From NCBI GenBank assembly GCA_031268395.1, contig JAIRXI010000314.1, forward strand, positions 1 through 9,522: 9,522 nt of DNA, written 5' to 3'. Every line of letters begins with the position of its first letter. Position 1 is the first letter of the stretch. Source of the DNA: Tannerella sp. (lineage in GTDB: Bacteria > Bacteroidota > Bacteroidia > Bacteroidales > Tannerellaceae). The translations under genes and the position numbers were made by a program. The notes below the pieces were generated by a model that worked only from the letters and a program-made list of their open reading frames with translations, had not been told where the DNA came from and ran no database searches. This document shows, piece by piece, positions 1-5,658 of this stretch.

Positions 1-1
1 G

Positions 2-910
2 GTGAAACCGGCTGTGGATATGGACGAACTCGTGCGTTACGGGAAGGAGAAGAACGTGGGGCTGATACTCTGGATTACCTTCCGCGGTATTCAGGACGAT
101 TTCGACGACGACAGTTTCAACCTTTTCGAACATTTCTCCGGCATGGGCATCAAAGGTTTCAAGATAGACTTCATGGACAGGAACGACCAGGGCATCGTCA
201 ACTTCTACGAACGCGCCGCCGCGGAGGCCGCCCGGTACCACATGCTGGTCGAACTGCACGGCTCATACAAGCCGACGGGGCTGGAATACCGCTATCCGAA
301 CGTGCTGTCGTACGAGGGCGTGCGCGGCATGGAGGGGCATGGCAACTGTATTCCCGACAACAGCGTTTACCTGCCTTTCATGCGCAATGTGACGGGGCCA
401 ATGTCGTTCACGCCCGGTTCGATGCTGAACGTGCAGCCGGAAAACTACCGGCAGGGACTGGCGCCCAATCTGGTGATGATTGGCACGCGCGTCCATCATA
501 TAGCTTATTACATCCTGTTCGAGAGCGGCCTGCAGATGATAGCCGACAGTCCGCGCCAGTTTGACCAGAATCCCGACTGCCGCGATTTCATCTTCTCGAC
601 GCCGGTCACGTGGGACGAGACGCGCGCCCTGACGGCCGAAGCCGGTCAGTATGCCATCGTGGCCAAACGTCACGGCGACAAATGGTGGACAGGCGGCATC
701 ACGAACAATGCGGAGAAAGTCCGCGAGTTCGACGTCCGGCTCGACTTTCTGCCGCAGGGACGGACGTTCCGTCTGACCTCGTTCGAGGACGGGCCGAACG
801 CTGACCGCCAGGCGATGGATTACAATATCCGCCGGCAGGAAGTGAAGCGGGGCGATGTCCTGCATGTCACGATGGCGCGCAACGGCGGCTGGGCGGCAAC
901 GATCGAATGA
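2..910 (+). CDS. GH97 family alpha-glycosidase, 3' part (5' end outside window)
   Basis: This is the C-terminal part of a glycoside hydrolase family 97 enzyme, a calcium-dependent alpha-glucosidase or alpha-galactosidase family typical of the Bacteroidetes periplasm. The frame is open at the left edge, and the GTG at position 2 is not a real start; full GH97 proteins have roughly 650-700 residues and about 300 are seen. Visible family motifs are KNVGLILW (residues 18-25 of the visible part), KGFKIDFMDRNDQ (51-63), HGSYKPTG (86-93), YPNVLSYEGV (98-107), and a C-terminal beta domain with DGPNADRQAMDYN and RNGGWAA. From memory of the family, the Asp in KIDFMD (D56) fits the nucleophile of retaining, galactosidase-type members, and E111, 55 residues later, fits their acid/base. 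This points to a retaining enzyme, but the substrate cannot be fixed from sequence. A terminator follows directly. The family call is strong; the mechanism is inferred. Confidence 0.93.
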   Translation: MKPAVDMDELVRYGKEKNVGLILWITFRGIQDDFDDDSFNLFEHFSGMGIKGFKIDFMDRNDQGIVNFYERAAAEAARYHMLVELHGSYKPTGLEYRYPNVLSYEGVRGMEGHGNCIPDNSVYLPFMRNVTGPMSFTPGSMLNVQPENYRQGLAPNLVMIGTRVHHIAYYILFESGLQMIADSPRQFDQNPDCRDFIFSTPVTWDETRALTAEAGQYAIVAKRHGDKWWTGGITNNAEKVREFDVRLDFLPQGRTFRLTSFEDGPNADRQAMDYNIRRQEVKRGDVLHVTMARNGGWAATIE

Positions 911-932
911 GATGACCGGTACGTCCTGATTT

Positions 933-970
933 ATCCGGCGCAGCCTCCCGTCGCTGCGCCGGATTTTTTT
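933..970 (+). terminator. Rho-independent terminator after the GH97 gene
   Basis: A perfect 10-bp stem pairs TCCGGCGCAG (934-943) with CTGCGCCGGA (954-963), with an extra outer A:T pair at 933/964. The loop is 10 nt and a run of seven T follows (964-970). It lies about 23 bp after the GH97 stop codon, so it should end that transcript. Confidence 0.9.
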
Positions 971-1115
971 GCAGAGAGAGATGATAGCCTCGCGTATAAT
1001 ATTTATAGTACGCACACGCGCAAAATATAGGGAAAAAATGTTTTCCGAATAACAAAACAACTTATTATTTCACGCTAATTTCCGGGGAAATCGCCGCGGA
1101 AAAATCGAGCATGCA

Positions 1116-1424
1116 TTGCCGCGGAGCGGGAACCGTCCGGACAGGGACAGGTCTGCTTGCCGGAGGGCTTTGGCGCGCCCCGTCATTGTAAGGACGTCCG
1201 GCGTGCCCGTCATTGTTATCCCGGTCGACGGCTCGGACCCGACGCGCGTCCCCGCTACACAGCTCTCGCCCAACACGGCGTCCCGGCTTCAGTTCGTGCT
1301 GCCGGCGGAAGTCACGCCCGGACAGTATCATGTGAAAGTCGCCACGCAGGCAACCGGCAACTCAAAGGTGTTTACGAAAGACATACGCGAATATGAATAC
1401 GCAAACCCTGTCACGGTCGCTTGA
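1116..1424 (+). pseudogene. Fragment resembling a C-terminal DUF4469 (Ig-like) domain
   Basis: Residues from about 28 to 102 of this frame (nt about 1197-1424) resemble the C-terminal Ig-like DUF4469 domain found behind HU-like DNA-binding domains in Bacteroidales. Visible pieces are a VPVIVIPVDGSDPTRVPA strand pair, the LQFVLPAEVTPGQYHVKVAT core and a closing EYANPVTVA strand. In intact relatives this domain follows about 150 or more residues of HU-like sequence, which are absent here. The only possible start in this frame is a TTG at 1116, and the first 25 residues are arginine-rich and not domain-like. A second frame (from about 1072) is open with similar composition until a TAA near 1190, which would fit a frameshifted upstream part. 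It is most likely a remnant of a truncated gene. It could instead be an unrelated small protein; the family call is tentative. Confidence 0.45.
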
Positions 1425-1452
1425 CGTTTACGCCGCGCAACCGAAGTCTTTT

Positions 1453-1492
1453 GTTCCATGTATTGGAACCGGGCGGTTCCAATACATGGAAC
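1453..1492. repeat. Perfect 18-bp inverted repeat at the left end of the palindrome array
   Basis: Arms at 1453-1470 and 1475-1492 are exact reverse complements, separated by GGGC. The arms include one spacer and its mirror (atgtatt and aatacat), so two neighbouring units of the array mirror each other across the spacer as well as the core. Transcribed, this would form a strong 18-bp hairpin with a 4-nt loop. Confidence 0.9.
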
Positions 1493-1560
1493 TGTACACT
1501 TCCAACACATGGAACTGTACAGTTCCAAGACTCGGAACTGTACAGTTCCACCTGATGGAA
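1453..1560. repeat. Tandem array of 16-bp palindromes at 23-bp period
   Basis: Four complete units begin at 1465, 1488, 1511 and 1534, exactly 23 bp apart. Each is a GGAA...TTCC dyad of 16 bp followed by a 7-bp spacer. The units at 1511 and 1534 are identical perfect palindromes, GGAACTGTACAGTTCC. The unit at 1488 differs at one position, and the unit at 1465 has a different but largely self-complementary centre. Half-sites flank the array: GTTCC at 1453-1457 and GGAA at 1557-1560. The spacers differ in sequence (aatacat, aacacat, aagactc, acctgat). The core contains no stop codon on either strand, which explains the several overlapping open frames here; none looks like a protein gene. The regular phasing suggests stacked binding sites or alternating hairpins, but the function is unknown. 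Confidence 0.9.
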
Positions 1561-1632
1561 ATGAAGAATGGAAAAAGGCGAATGACCCGTTCATTCGTTT
1601 CCCGGACTTTTTTCTCCGGAAACACGCTTCAC

Positions 1633-1653
1633 TTTCAATTTTCAATTTTCAAC
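1633..1653. repeat. TTTCAAT x3 simple repeat and nearby small hairpin
   Basis: Three 7-bp units (TTTCAAT, TTTCAAT, TTTCAAC) stand in tandem. Such AT-rich 7-bp repeats are, to my recollection, common between genes in Bacteroidales. Just upstream a small hairpin pairs CGAATGA (1579-1585) with TCATTCG (1591-1597). From here to about 1769 I see no gene, no promoter match and no other repeat. Confidence 0.6.
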
Positions 1654-1768
1654 TTAAATGCGCGCCTATGGGAAAGGAATGAATCAAACCCCGGAAACGT
1701 CCGGAGAATGTCGGTATGACTTTCCGGCCGGATACGCTTTAATCGAAATCAATACCATCTAATAATAA

Positions 1769-2674
1769 ACTCGAACTCATAAAAAAGGCGATTCCAATTA
1801 CGGACGCTTCAGCAAAGGCTTATGTTACATGGTGCTGTTGAAGTTTTACATGCAAACCAAACAGTGGACCAAAGCGGAAGCTGCCGGACGGGAACTGATG
1901 AAACCCGAATACGGATATGCCCTGGTACCTCGCTACAGCGACATCTTTACGCTGGAAAACGAGAAGAATGCGGAAACGATTTTTGCGCCCAACAATTTGA
2001 AAGGGTATCAGGAGCACGAGTGGCACCCGCATGTATTGCCGAATGACTATCCTGCCGACCCGCCCCATGTGGTGAAATGGAACGGCTACAAACTCTCGTG
2101 GTGGTTTGTGCACACGTATGAAGAAGGCGACCAGCGGCTGGAAACCATTGTTTCGGAATACACCGGTACCGGCGGTCTGGTGCATAATGAAGAACTGGAT
2201 CTGGCCAGTGGTGAACAGATCCGATATGGCGCCGTACCGGTCAAGTATGAAATCGACCGGACGACTACCGGTCAATACAGCCAGATTGACTATATTATCT
2301 ACCGGTATGCCGACGTCCTCACCCTGCTGTCCGAAGCCATTGTCCGCAAGGATAATGCCGTCACGCAGGAAGCGATCGACCTGCTGAACAGGGTGCGTAC
2401 CCGTGCCGGTCTTCCGGCGTACACAACGGCTTCGTTCGACAGCACGCGCGACTTTCTGGACAAACTGCTGATGGAACGCGCTCATGAATTTTACTGGGAA
2501 GGCTGTCGCCGGCAGGATCTGATTCGCGACGGCTCCTGGGTCGAGGCGATGCAGTACAAAAGCCGGGTTATGGGACAGACAACGCTGGTGAATGAAAATT
2601 ATGTGCGTTTTCCGCTGCCGCAGTCGGTGATAGATGAAGGAAAAGGTGTAATTTTGCAGAATCCGGGGTATTGA
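1769..2674 (+). pseudogene. SusD/RagB-family protein, C-terminal half only
   Basis: SusD proteins are outer-membrane lipoproteins of about 500-600 residues that bind glycans over a SusC channel. Only about 300 residues remain. SusD-like sequence starts before the first ATG (1829): codons 1802-1828 read GRFSKGLCY, matching the usual GR-x-(T/S)KGAA helix, and the frame runs back to a TAA at 1766. Further motifs are YMVLLKFYM, YADVLTLLSEA, AIDLLNRVRTRAGLP, a LLMERAHEFYWEGCRRQDLIR helix and the terminal FPLPQSVIDE...LQNPGY. The N-terminal TPR half, the signal peptide and lipobox, and an upstream SusC gene are all missing, so this is a 5'-truncated gene with a breakpoint near 1770-1790. There are no internal frameshifts, which suggests recent truncation or an assembly join. 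Initiation at 1829 would give a 281-residue product unlikely to be exported. Confidence 0.85.
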
Positions 2675-2680
2675 TAATAT

Positions 2681-2786
2681 AAATGGCATTGCTGATTATG
2701 TATAGATCTCCGTTAAGCACTGTATTGATGACCCATTGGTTCCATCGCAAAAAATGATGGACATCCATATTGAGTTAGCAATGCCA
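2681..2786. repeat. Inverted repeat pair between the SusD fragment and the DUF4832 gene
   Basis: TGGCATTGCT (2684-2693) and AGCAATGCCA (2777-2786) are exact reverse complements about 83 bp apart and bracket most of the spacer. A small inner hairpin (TCCATC/GATGGA) lies between them. This could be a short MITE-like insertion, part of an untranslated leader, or chance. No clear Bacteroidetes promoter (TTTG / TAnnTTTG) was found here. Confidence 0.4.
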
Positions 2787-2835
2787 AATTTTACGATATG
2801 GAAAGTGACAAAATGAAACAACAAGAACAAATTTG

Positions 2836-4329
2836 ATGGAACGAAGAAAATTTCTGAAACAGGCAAGCATGACGACAGCCGCGCTTGCCGTCGGCGGTCG
2901 CTCCGCCGCGACAAACCCTGCGACGACACAACCGATAGCTCCGCTGAAACCGGTCTATCGGGAGAAAGAAACCGGCCATGCCGCGCCGCAGGACCATGGC
3001 AAGGCGCTCGTAAACCCCGGCATGGGATGGACGATGCACTTTTATTCCAATGTCCCACAGAACTATGGTTCCAAGCTGGAGCCATCCGATACGCTGGACT
3101 ACTTCCCGGGACTGAGTACGGTCTATCTCCGTCTGCCCTGGTCTTTCATTGAACCCGAGGAAGGCCGGTTTAACTGGGAAATGCTGGATACGCCGGCACA
3201 GCGCTGGATTGAGAAAGGGAAAAAGACGGCTTTCCGCATCACGTCGACCGAGAGCTGGACGCGTTTCGGCACGCCTGAATGGGTGTTCCGTGCCGGTGCG
3301 AAGTACGAGGAAGGGGATGATTATTGGGAACCCGATTACGGCGACCCGATTTTCCTCGAAAAGATGGAAAACTTCGTCAGCGCCATGGCCAAACGTTATG
3401 ATGACGAGTCCGGTACGGCTTTTGTTGACCTCGGACATTTCGGTCTGTGGGGCGAAGGACATACGCGGATGGTCGCCAAATACGGGAACTCGTGGGCGCT
3501 GGAGGCCAAGAAAAAGCATATCGACATTTATTGCCGTCATTTCAAAAAGACACTGCTTTGCCTTTCGGACGATTACACCGGAAGTAACCAGCCCAATGAA
3601 CATTTTGCCATCACGGACTACGCATTTTTGCGCGGCGTGAGCCTTCGTGACGACAGTATTCTGGTTGACCCGCCACCGAATAGCTGGTATCACAGCAAGA
3701 TGGCACAGTTTTTCTGGCCTTCGCTGCCCGTCATCCTCGAACATGAGCATTACGGTTCTTCCGTAAAGAGAGGTGCATGGGACAGGGAACTGCTCCTGCA
3801 GTCGGTGGAGGATTATCATGCTTCCTACATGTCCATTCACTGGTGGCCGGAGATATTGCTGGAGGAAAACCGGGAAGTCATCGACCGCATCAACCGCAGG
3901 ATGGGCTACCGTTTGCAAATGAAGGACATGCAATGGCCCGACAGCGTGCCGACCGGTGAACCTTTTACCATCCGGAGCCAGTGGTGCAACGCCGGCGTTG
4001 CGCCCTGTTACGGCGGCGGTTATCCGTGCTTCACGCTTAAGGACGACAAGGGCGGTATCGTAGCCGTACTGACGGATACTTCTTTCGATGTAAAGACATT
4101 GCCGGTTGCTCCTCCCGGCGAGGCGAGTGCGTCGTCACTCACTTCGTCGTTTTCCGTCGCACCTGCGTTCGGGAGATTTTCCAGGGCCTGCCAGCCGGGA
4201 ACGTACGATCTGTTTTTCTCAGTGGGAAAACTAAACGGGACGCCTCTCTACGAACTGCCTTATGCCGAAAGTGACGGCCATAAACGCTATCATGCGGGCA
4301 GGATTACATTGACCGAACGAAACGTCTAA
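2836..4329 (+). CDS. DUF4832 domain protein with GH-A-like barrel, Tat-type signal
   Basis: Probably an exported carbohydrate-active protein of 497 residues; no reaction is established. The ATG at 2836 is preferred over the TTG one codon earlier because it begins MERRKFLKQ, a twin-arginine-type signal followed by a short alanine-rich hydrophobic stretch. The N-terminal half reads like a clan GH-A/GH42-type TIM barrel: GMGWTMHF, then STVYLRLPWSFIEPEEGRFNW (about 94-114), the classic strand followed by EPxEGxxNW. GHFGLWGEGHT (about 200-210) has a Glu (E207) placed like a GH-A acid/base, and VILEHEHYG (about 299-307) offers E302 or E304 as nucleophile candidates. The C-terminal part, with RRMGYRLQ, TIRSQWCNAGVAPCYGGGYP and a final beta domain, fits DUF4832. 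Upstream is a truncated SusD, so no intact SusCD pair sits with it. The next gene converges on it. The family call is good; catalytic activity is inference. Confidence 0.85.
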   Translation: MERRKFLKQASMTTAALAVGGRSAATNPATTQPIAPLKPVYREKETGHAAPQDHGKALVNPGMGWTMHFYSNVPQNYGSKLEPSDTLDYFPGLSTVYLRLPWSFIEPEEGRFNWEMLDTPAQRWIEKGKKTAFRITSTESWTRFGTPEWVFRAGAKYEEGDDYWEPDYGDPIFLEKMENFVSAMAKRYDDESGTAFVDLGHFGLWGEGHTRMVAKYGNSWALEAKKKHIDIYCRHFKKTLLCLSDDYTGSNQPNEHFAITDYAFLRGVSLRDDSILVDPPPNSWYHSKMAQFFWPSLPVILEHEHYGSSVKRGAWDRELLLQSVEDYHASYMSIHWWPEILLEENREVIDRINRRMGYRLQMKDMQWPDSVPTGEPFTIRSQWCNAGVAPCYGGGYPCFTLKDDKGGIVAVLTDTSFDVKTLPVAPPGEASASSLTSSFSVAPAFGRFSRACQPGTYDLFFSVGKLNGTPLYELPYAESDGHKRYHAGRITLTERNV

Positions 4330-4397
4330 CCCCTCGCCGGCAGGAAATGAACCCAACATGTCCATTACACATTTTCCCGGCTCCGCGTCCATTCCCC

Positions 4398-4413
4398 AGC
4401 GCCGCAAGGCGCT
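4398..4413. other. Small hairpin with GCAA loop downstream of the DUF4832 gene
   Basis: AGCGCC (4398-4403) and GGCGCT (4408-4413) pair around GCAA, a GNRA-type loop. A T run starts only about 14 nt later (4428), so it is a weak terminator candidate for the plus-strand gene. Spacer 4330-4397 holds nothing else that I recognise. Confidence 0.4.
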
Positions 4414-4425
4414 TCTCCGTGCCCT

Positions 4426-4518
4426 CCTTTTTTATTTTCAACACGGAGGACACGGAGACACGGAGGGAATACGTGATCACCTTCTCCGTGTCTCCGTGTT
4501 GAAATAAAAGAAAAAAGG
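4426..4518. repeat. Long near-palindrome built from ACACGGAG direct repeats
   Basis: The left part has a T-rich segment, CAACACGGAG, and two further ACACGGAG units: copies at 4441-4448, 4450-4457 and 4458-4465. The right part (4484-4518) is the near reverse complement: CTCCGTGT, CTCCGTGTTG, then an A-rich tail. The T-rich and A-rich ends also pair, apart from a 4-nt indel, and the left arm has one extra ACACGGAG copy. The centre is about 18 nt. Such CTCCGTGT-CTCCGTG strings resemble dispersed repeats that I recall from many unrelated bacterial genomes. It lies between two convergent genes and could fold in either transcript. Confidence 0.85.
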
Positions 4519-4541
4519 ATTGTGCAAATCGACAATCCTTT
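4500..4541 (-). terminator. Rho-independent terminator of the minus-strand oxidoreductase/TIM-barrel operon
   Basis: Read on the minus strand, AAAGGATTGT and ACAATCCTTT (plus-strand 4532-4541 and 4514-4523) form a perfect 10-bp stem with an 8-nt loop, followed by a T-rich tail (TTTCTTTTATTT). It lies about 140 bp beyond the stop codon at 4683. Its T tail is the A-rich right end of the adjacent near-palindrome. Confidence 0.85.
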
Positions 4542-4557
4542 CAATAATTACCGTACA

Positions 4558-4674
4558 AGGTCAAATCTATCCCTGACAGGTTGCTCCCCGGCTGAGCCTG
4601 TTTCCGCTTTGATTTGACAATGCAAAATCACAAAGCGATTTTAACCGCAAAATTTTCAGCGTAAAATTTGACCT
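4558..4674. repeat. Bracketed inverted repeats in the 3' untranslated stretch
   Basis: AGGTCAAAT (4558-4566) and ATTTGACCT (4666-4674) are exact reverse complements enclosing about 100 bp. Inside, GCTTTG (4606-4611) pairs with CAAAGC (4631-4636). The segment sits between the stop codon at 4683 and the terminator, so it would be part of the mRNA tail. It may be structured or merely coincidental; no known RNA family was recognised. Confidence 0.35.
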
Positions 4675-4682
4675 GTATTCCG

Positions 4683-5630
4683 TTACGCATGTATGTTCCC
4701 GTCTTCTCCCCGGTTCCAGCCGGTCAGGACAGCCCTTACCTTGCCGAGCTGAGCTTCCACCATGTTGTATTCGTTTTTCCCGGAATGGTGTTCCACGCTG
4801 TAATATCCGGTGTAGCCTGCATTGCGCAAGACGGCCAGTCGCTCGTGAAGCGCCGGATCTTCGCAGACATTCCACGGGATATGCGTATGAGCCACGTATG
4901 GAGCGGCGGCTTTTTCGGCGGCGAGGACTTCTTCGCGCGAACCGTACCAGCCCCCGAAGTGCATGCAGATGGCGAATCCGGGATGCGCGACGGCTTTGAT
5001 CAGTTTCTCCATGTGCACCCAGCAGCGTTCAGGCCCCCAGTGCACTTCGGCTCCGACTTTAAAACCGTTGTCGCCGGCAAATTGCGCCAGTTCCCGATAA
5101 CGGGTCACGATGAAGTCAAATTCGCGCTCCGTCCAGCCGTCAATGTCTTTACGTCCGTTCAACATGCGCGGCCCTGCGTCGAAACGGACAAATCCCACGC
5201 CCCAGCGACGGGCTATCTGCATGTAACGATCCTGCATAGCCCTGTTTGCAGCCGGGTCTTCGCCTTCCACCTGCATGATGGTTGTGCCGTCTACCGCAAT
5301 GTTCGGAACGACCAGCTGGCGATCTTCGAGAGCGGTATGCACTCTGTCGATAAAACCGTCGTCCGTCGAAGTAATCATTCCGTTCCACAGGTCGGCGGCA
5401 TCCAGGCCGTAGCGATATTTGCAGGTTTCCAGAAAGTGAAAAATATCCATCATTCCCGCGCCGACCAGTCCGTGAAACGAATAGGAGAGCATGGAAATAC
5501 GCAGCGGTTTAAACGCTTCCCGATTTACGGGCGGCGCCACTGTCATGGCGGCGGCGGTTCCGGCGGGTGCCACGGCGATTGCCGCGGCGCCTGTGGCCAG
5601 ACTGCGAAAAAAATTACGTCTTGTTGTCAT
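4683..5630 (-). CDS. Tat-exported xylose-isomerase-like TIM-barrel protein (sugar isomerase/epimerase or lyase)
   Basis: A 315-residue member of the sugar phosphate isomerase/epimerase (AP endonuclease 2-like TIM barrel) superfamily. Many members are divalent-metal enzymes that isomerise, epimerise or dehydrate sugars. The N-terminus MTTRRNFFRSLATGAAAIAVA is a twin-arginine-type signal, so it probably acts outside the cytoplasm and not on a sugar phosphate. Candidate metal ligands are E195 in GAEVHWG, H224 in ICMHFGGW (relatives often have Asp near here), H248/H250 in AHTHIPWN and E280 in YYSVEHH. The barrel runs from about residue 42 (PLRISMLSYSF) to about 300. The ATG at 5630 follows the oxidoreductase stop by 28 bp, so the two are very likely co-transcribed, with the terminator near 4500-4541 ending the unit. 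The exact reaction is unknown; a lyase acting on a 3-keto sugar is one possibility. Confidence 0.85.
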   Translation of the reverse strand: MTTRRNFFRSLATGAAAIAVAPAGTAAAMTVAPPVNREAFKPLRISMLSYSFHGLVGAGMMDIFHFLETCKYRYGLDAADLWNGMITSTDDGFIDRVHTALEDRQLVVPNIAVDGTTIMQVEGEDPAANRAMQDRYMQIARRWGVGFVRFDAGPRMLNGRKDIDGWTEREFDFIVTRYRELAQFAGDNGFKVGAEVHWGPERCWVHMEKLIKAVAHPGFAICMHFGGWYGSREEVLAAEKAAAPYVAHTHIPWNVCEDPALHERLAVLRNAGYTGYYSVEHHSGKNEYNMVEAQLGKVRAVLTGWNRGEDGNIHA

Positions 5631-5658
5631 AATCAGTTCTGTTTTTTATTTTATGGTT

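Noticed and set aside
1453..1560. CRISPR array
   Set aside because: Units are perfect palindromes of 16 bp with 7-bp spacers, far shorter than CRISPR repeats and spacers, and no cas gene is present.
1393..1719. Several overlapping open frames on both strands across the 23-bp palindrome array
   Set aside because: The repeat core lacks stop codons in all frames and 23 is not a multiple of three, so open frames arise automatically; the translations are only rotated versions of the repeat.
2568..2768. Minus-strand frame in the spacer before the DUF4832 gene, considered as a transposase remnant
   Set aside because: It is short, has no DDE or helix-turn-helix motif, and mostly overlaps the SusD fragment.
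2798..2836. Tiny ORF (MESDKMKQQEQI) whose stop overlaps the DUF4832 start, considered as a leader peptide
   Set aside because: Only twelve codons with no ribosome site or attenuator structure; overlap of TGA and ATG could be chance.
2791..3933. 380-codon minus-strand frame opposite the DUF4832 gene
   Set aside because: The plus strand carries a signal peptide and conserved domains; the minus-strand translation has none.
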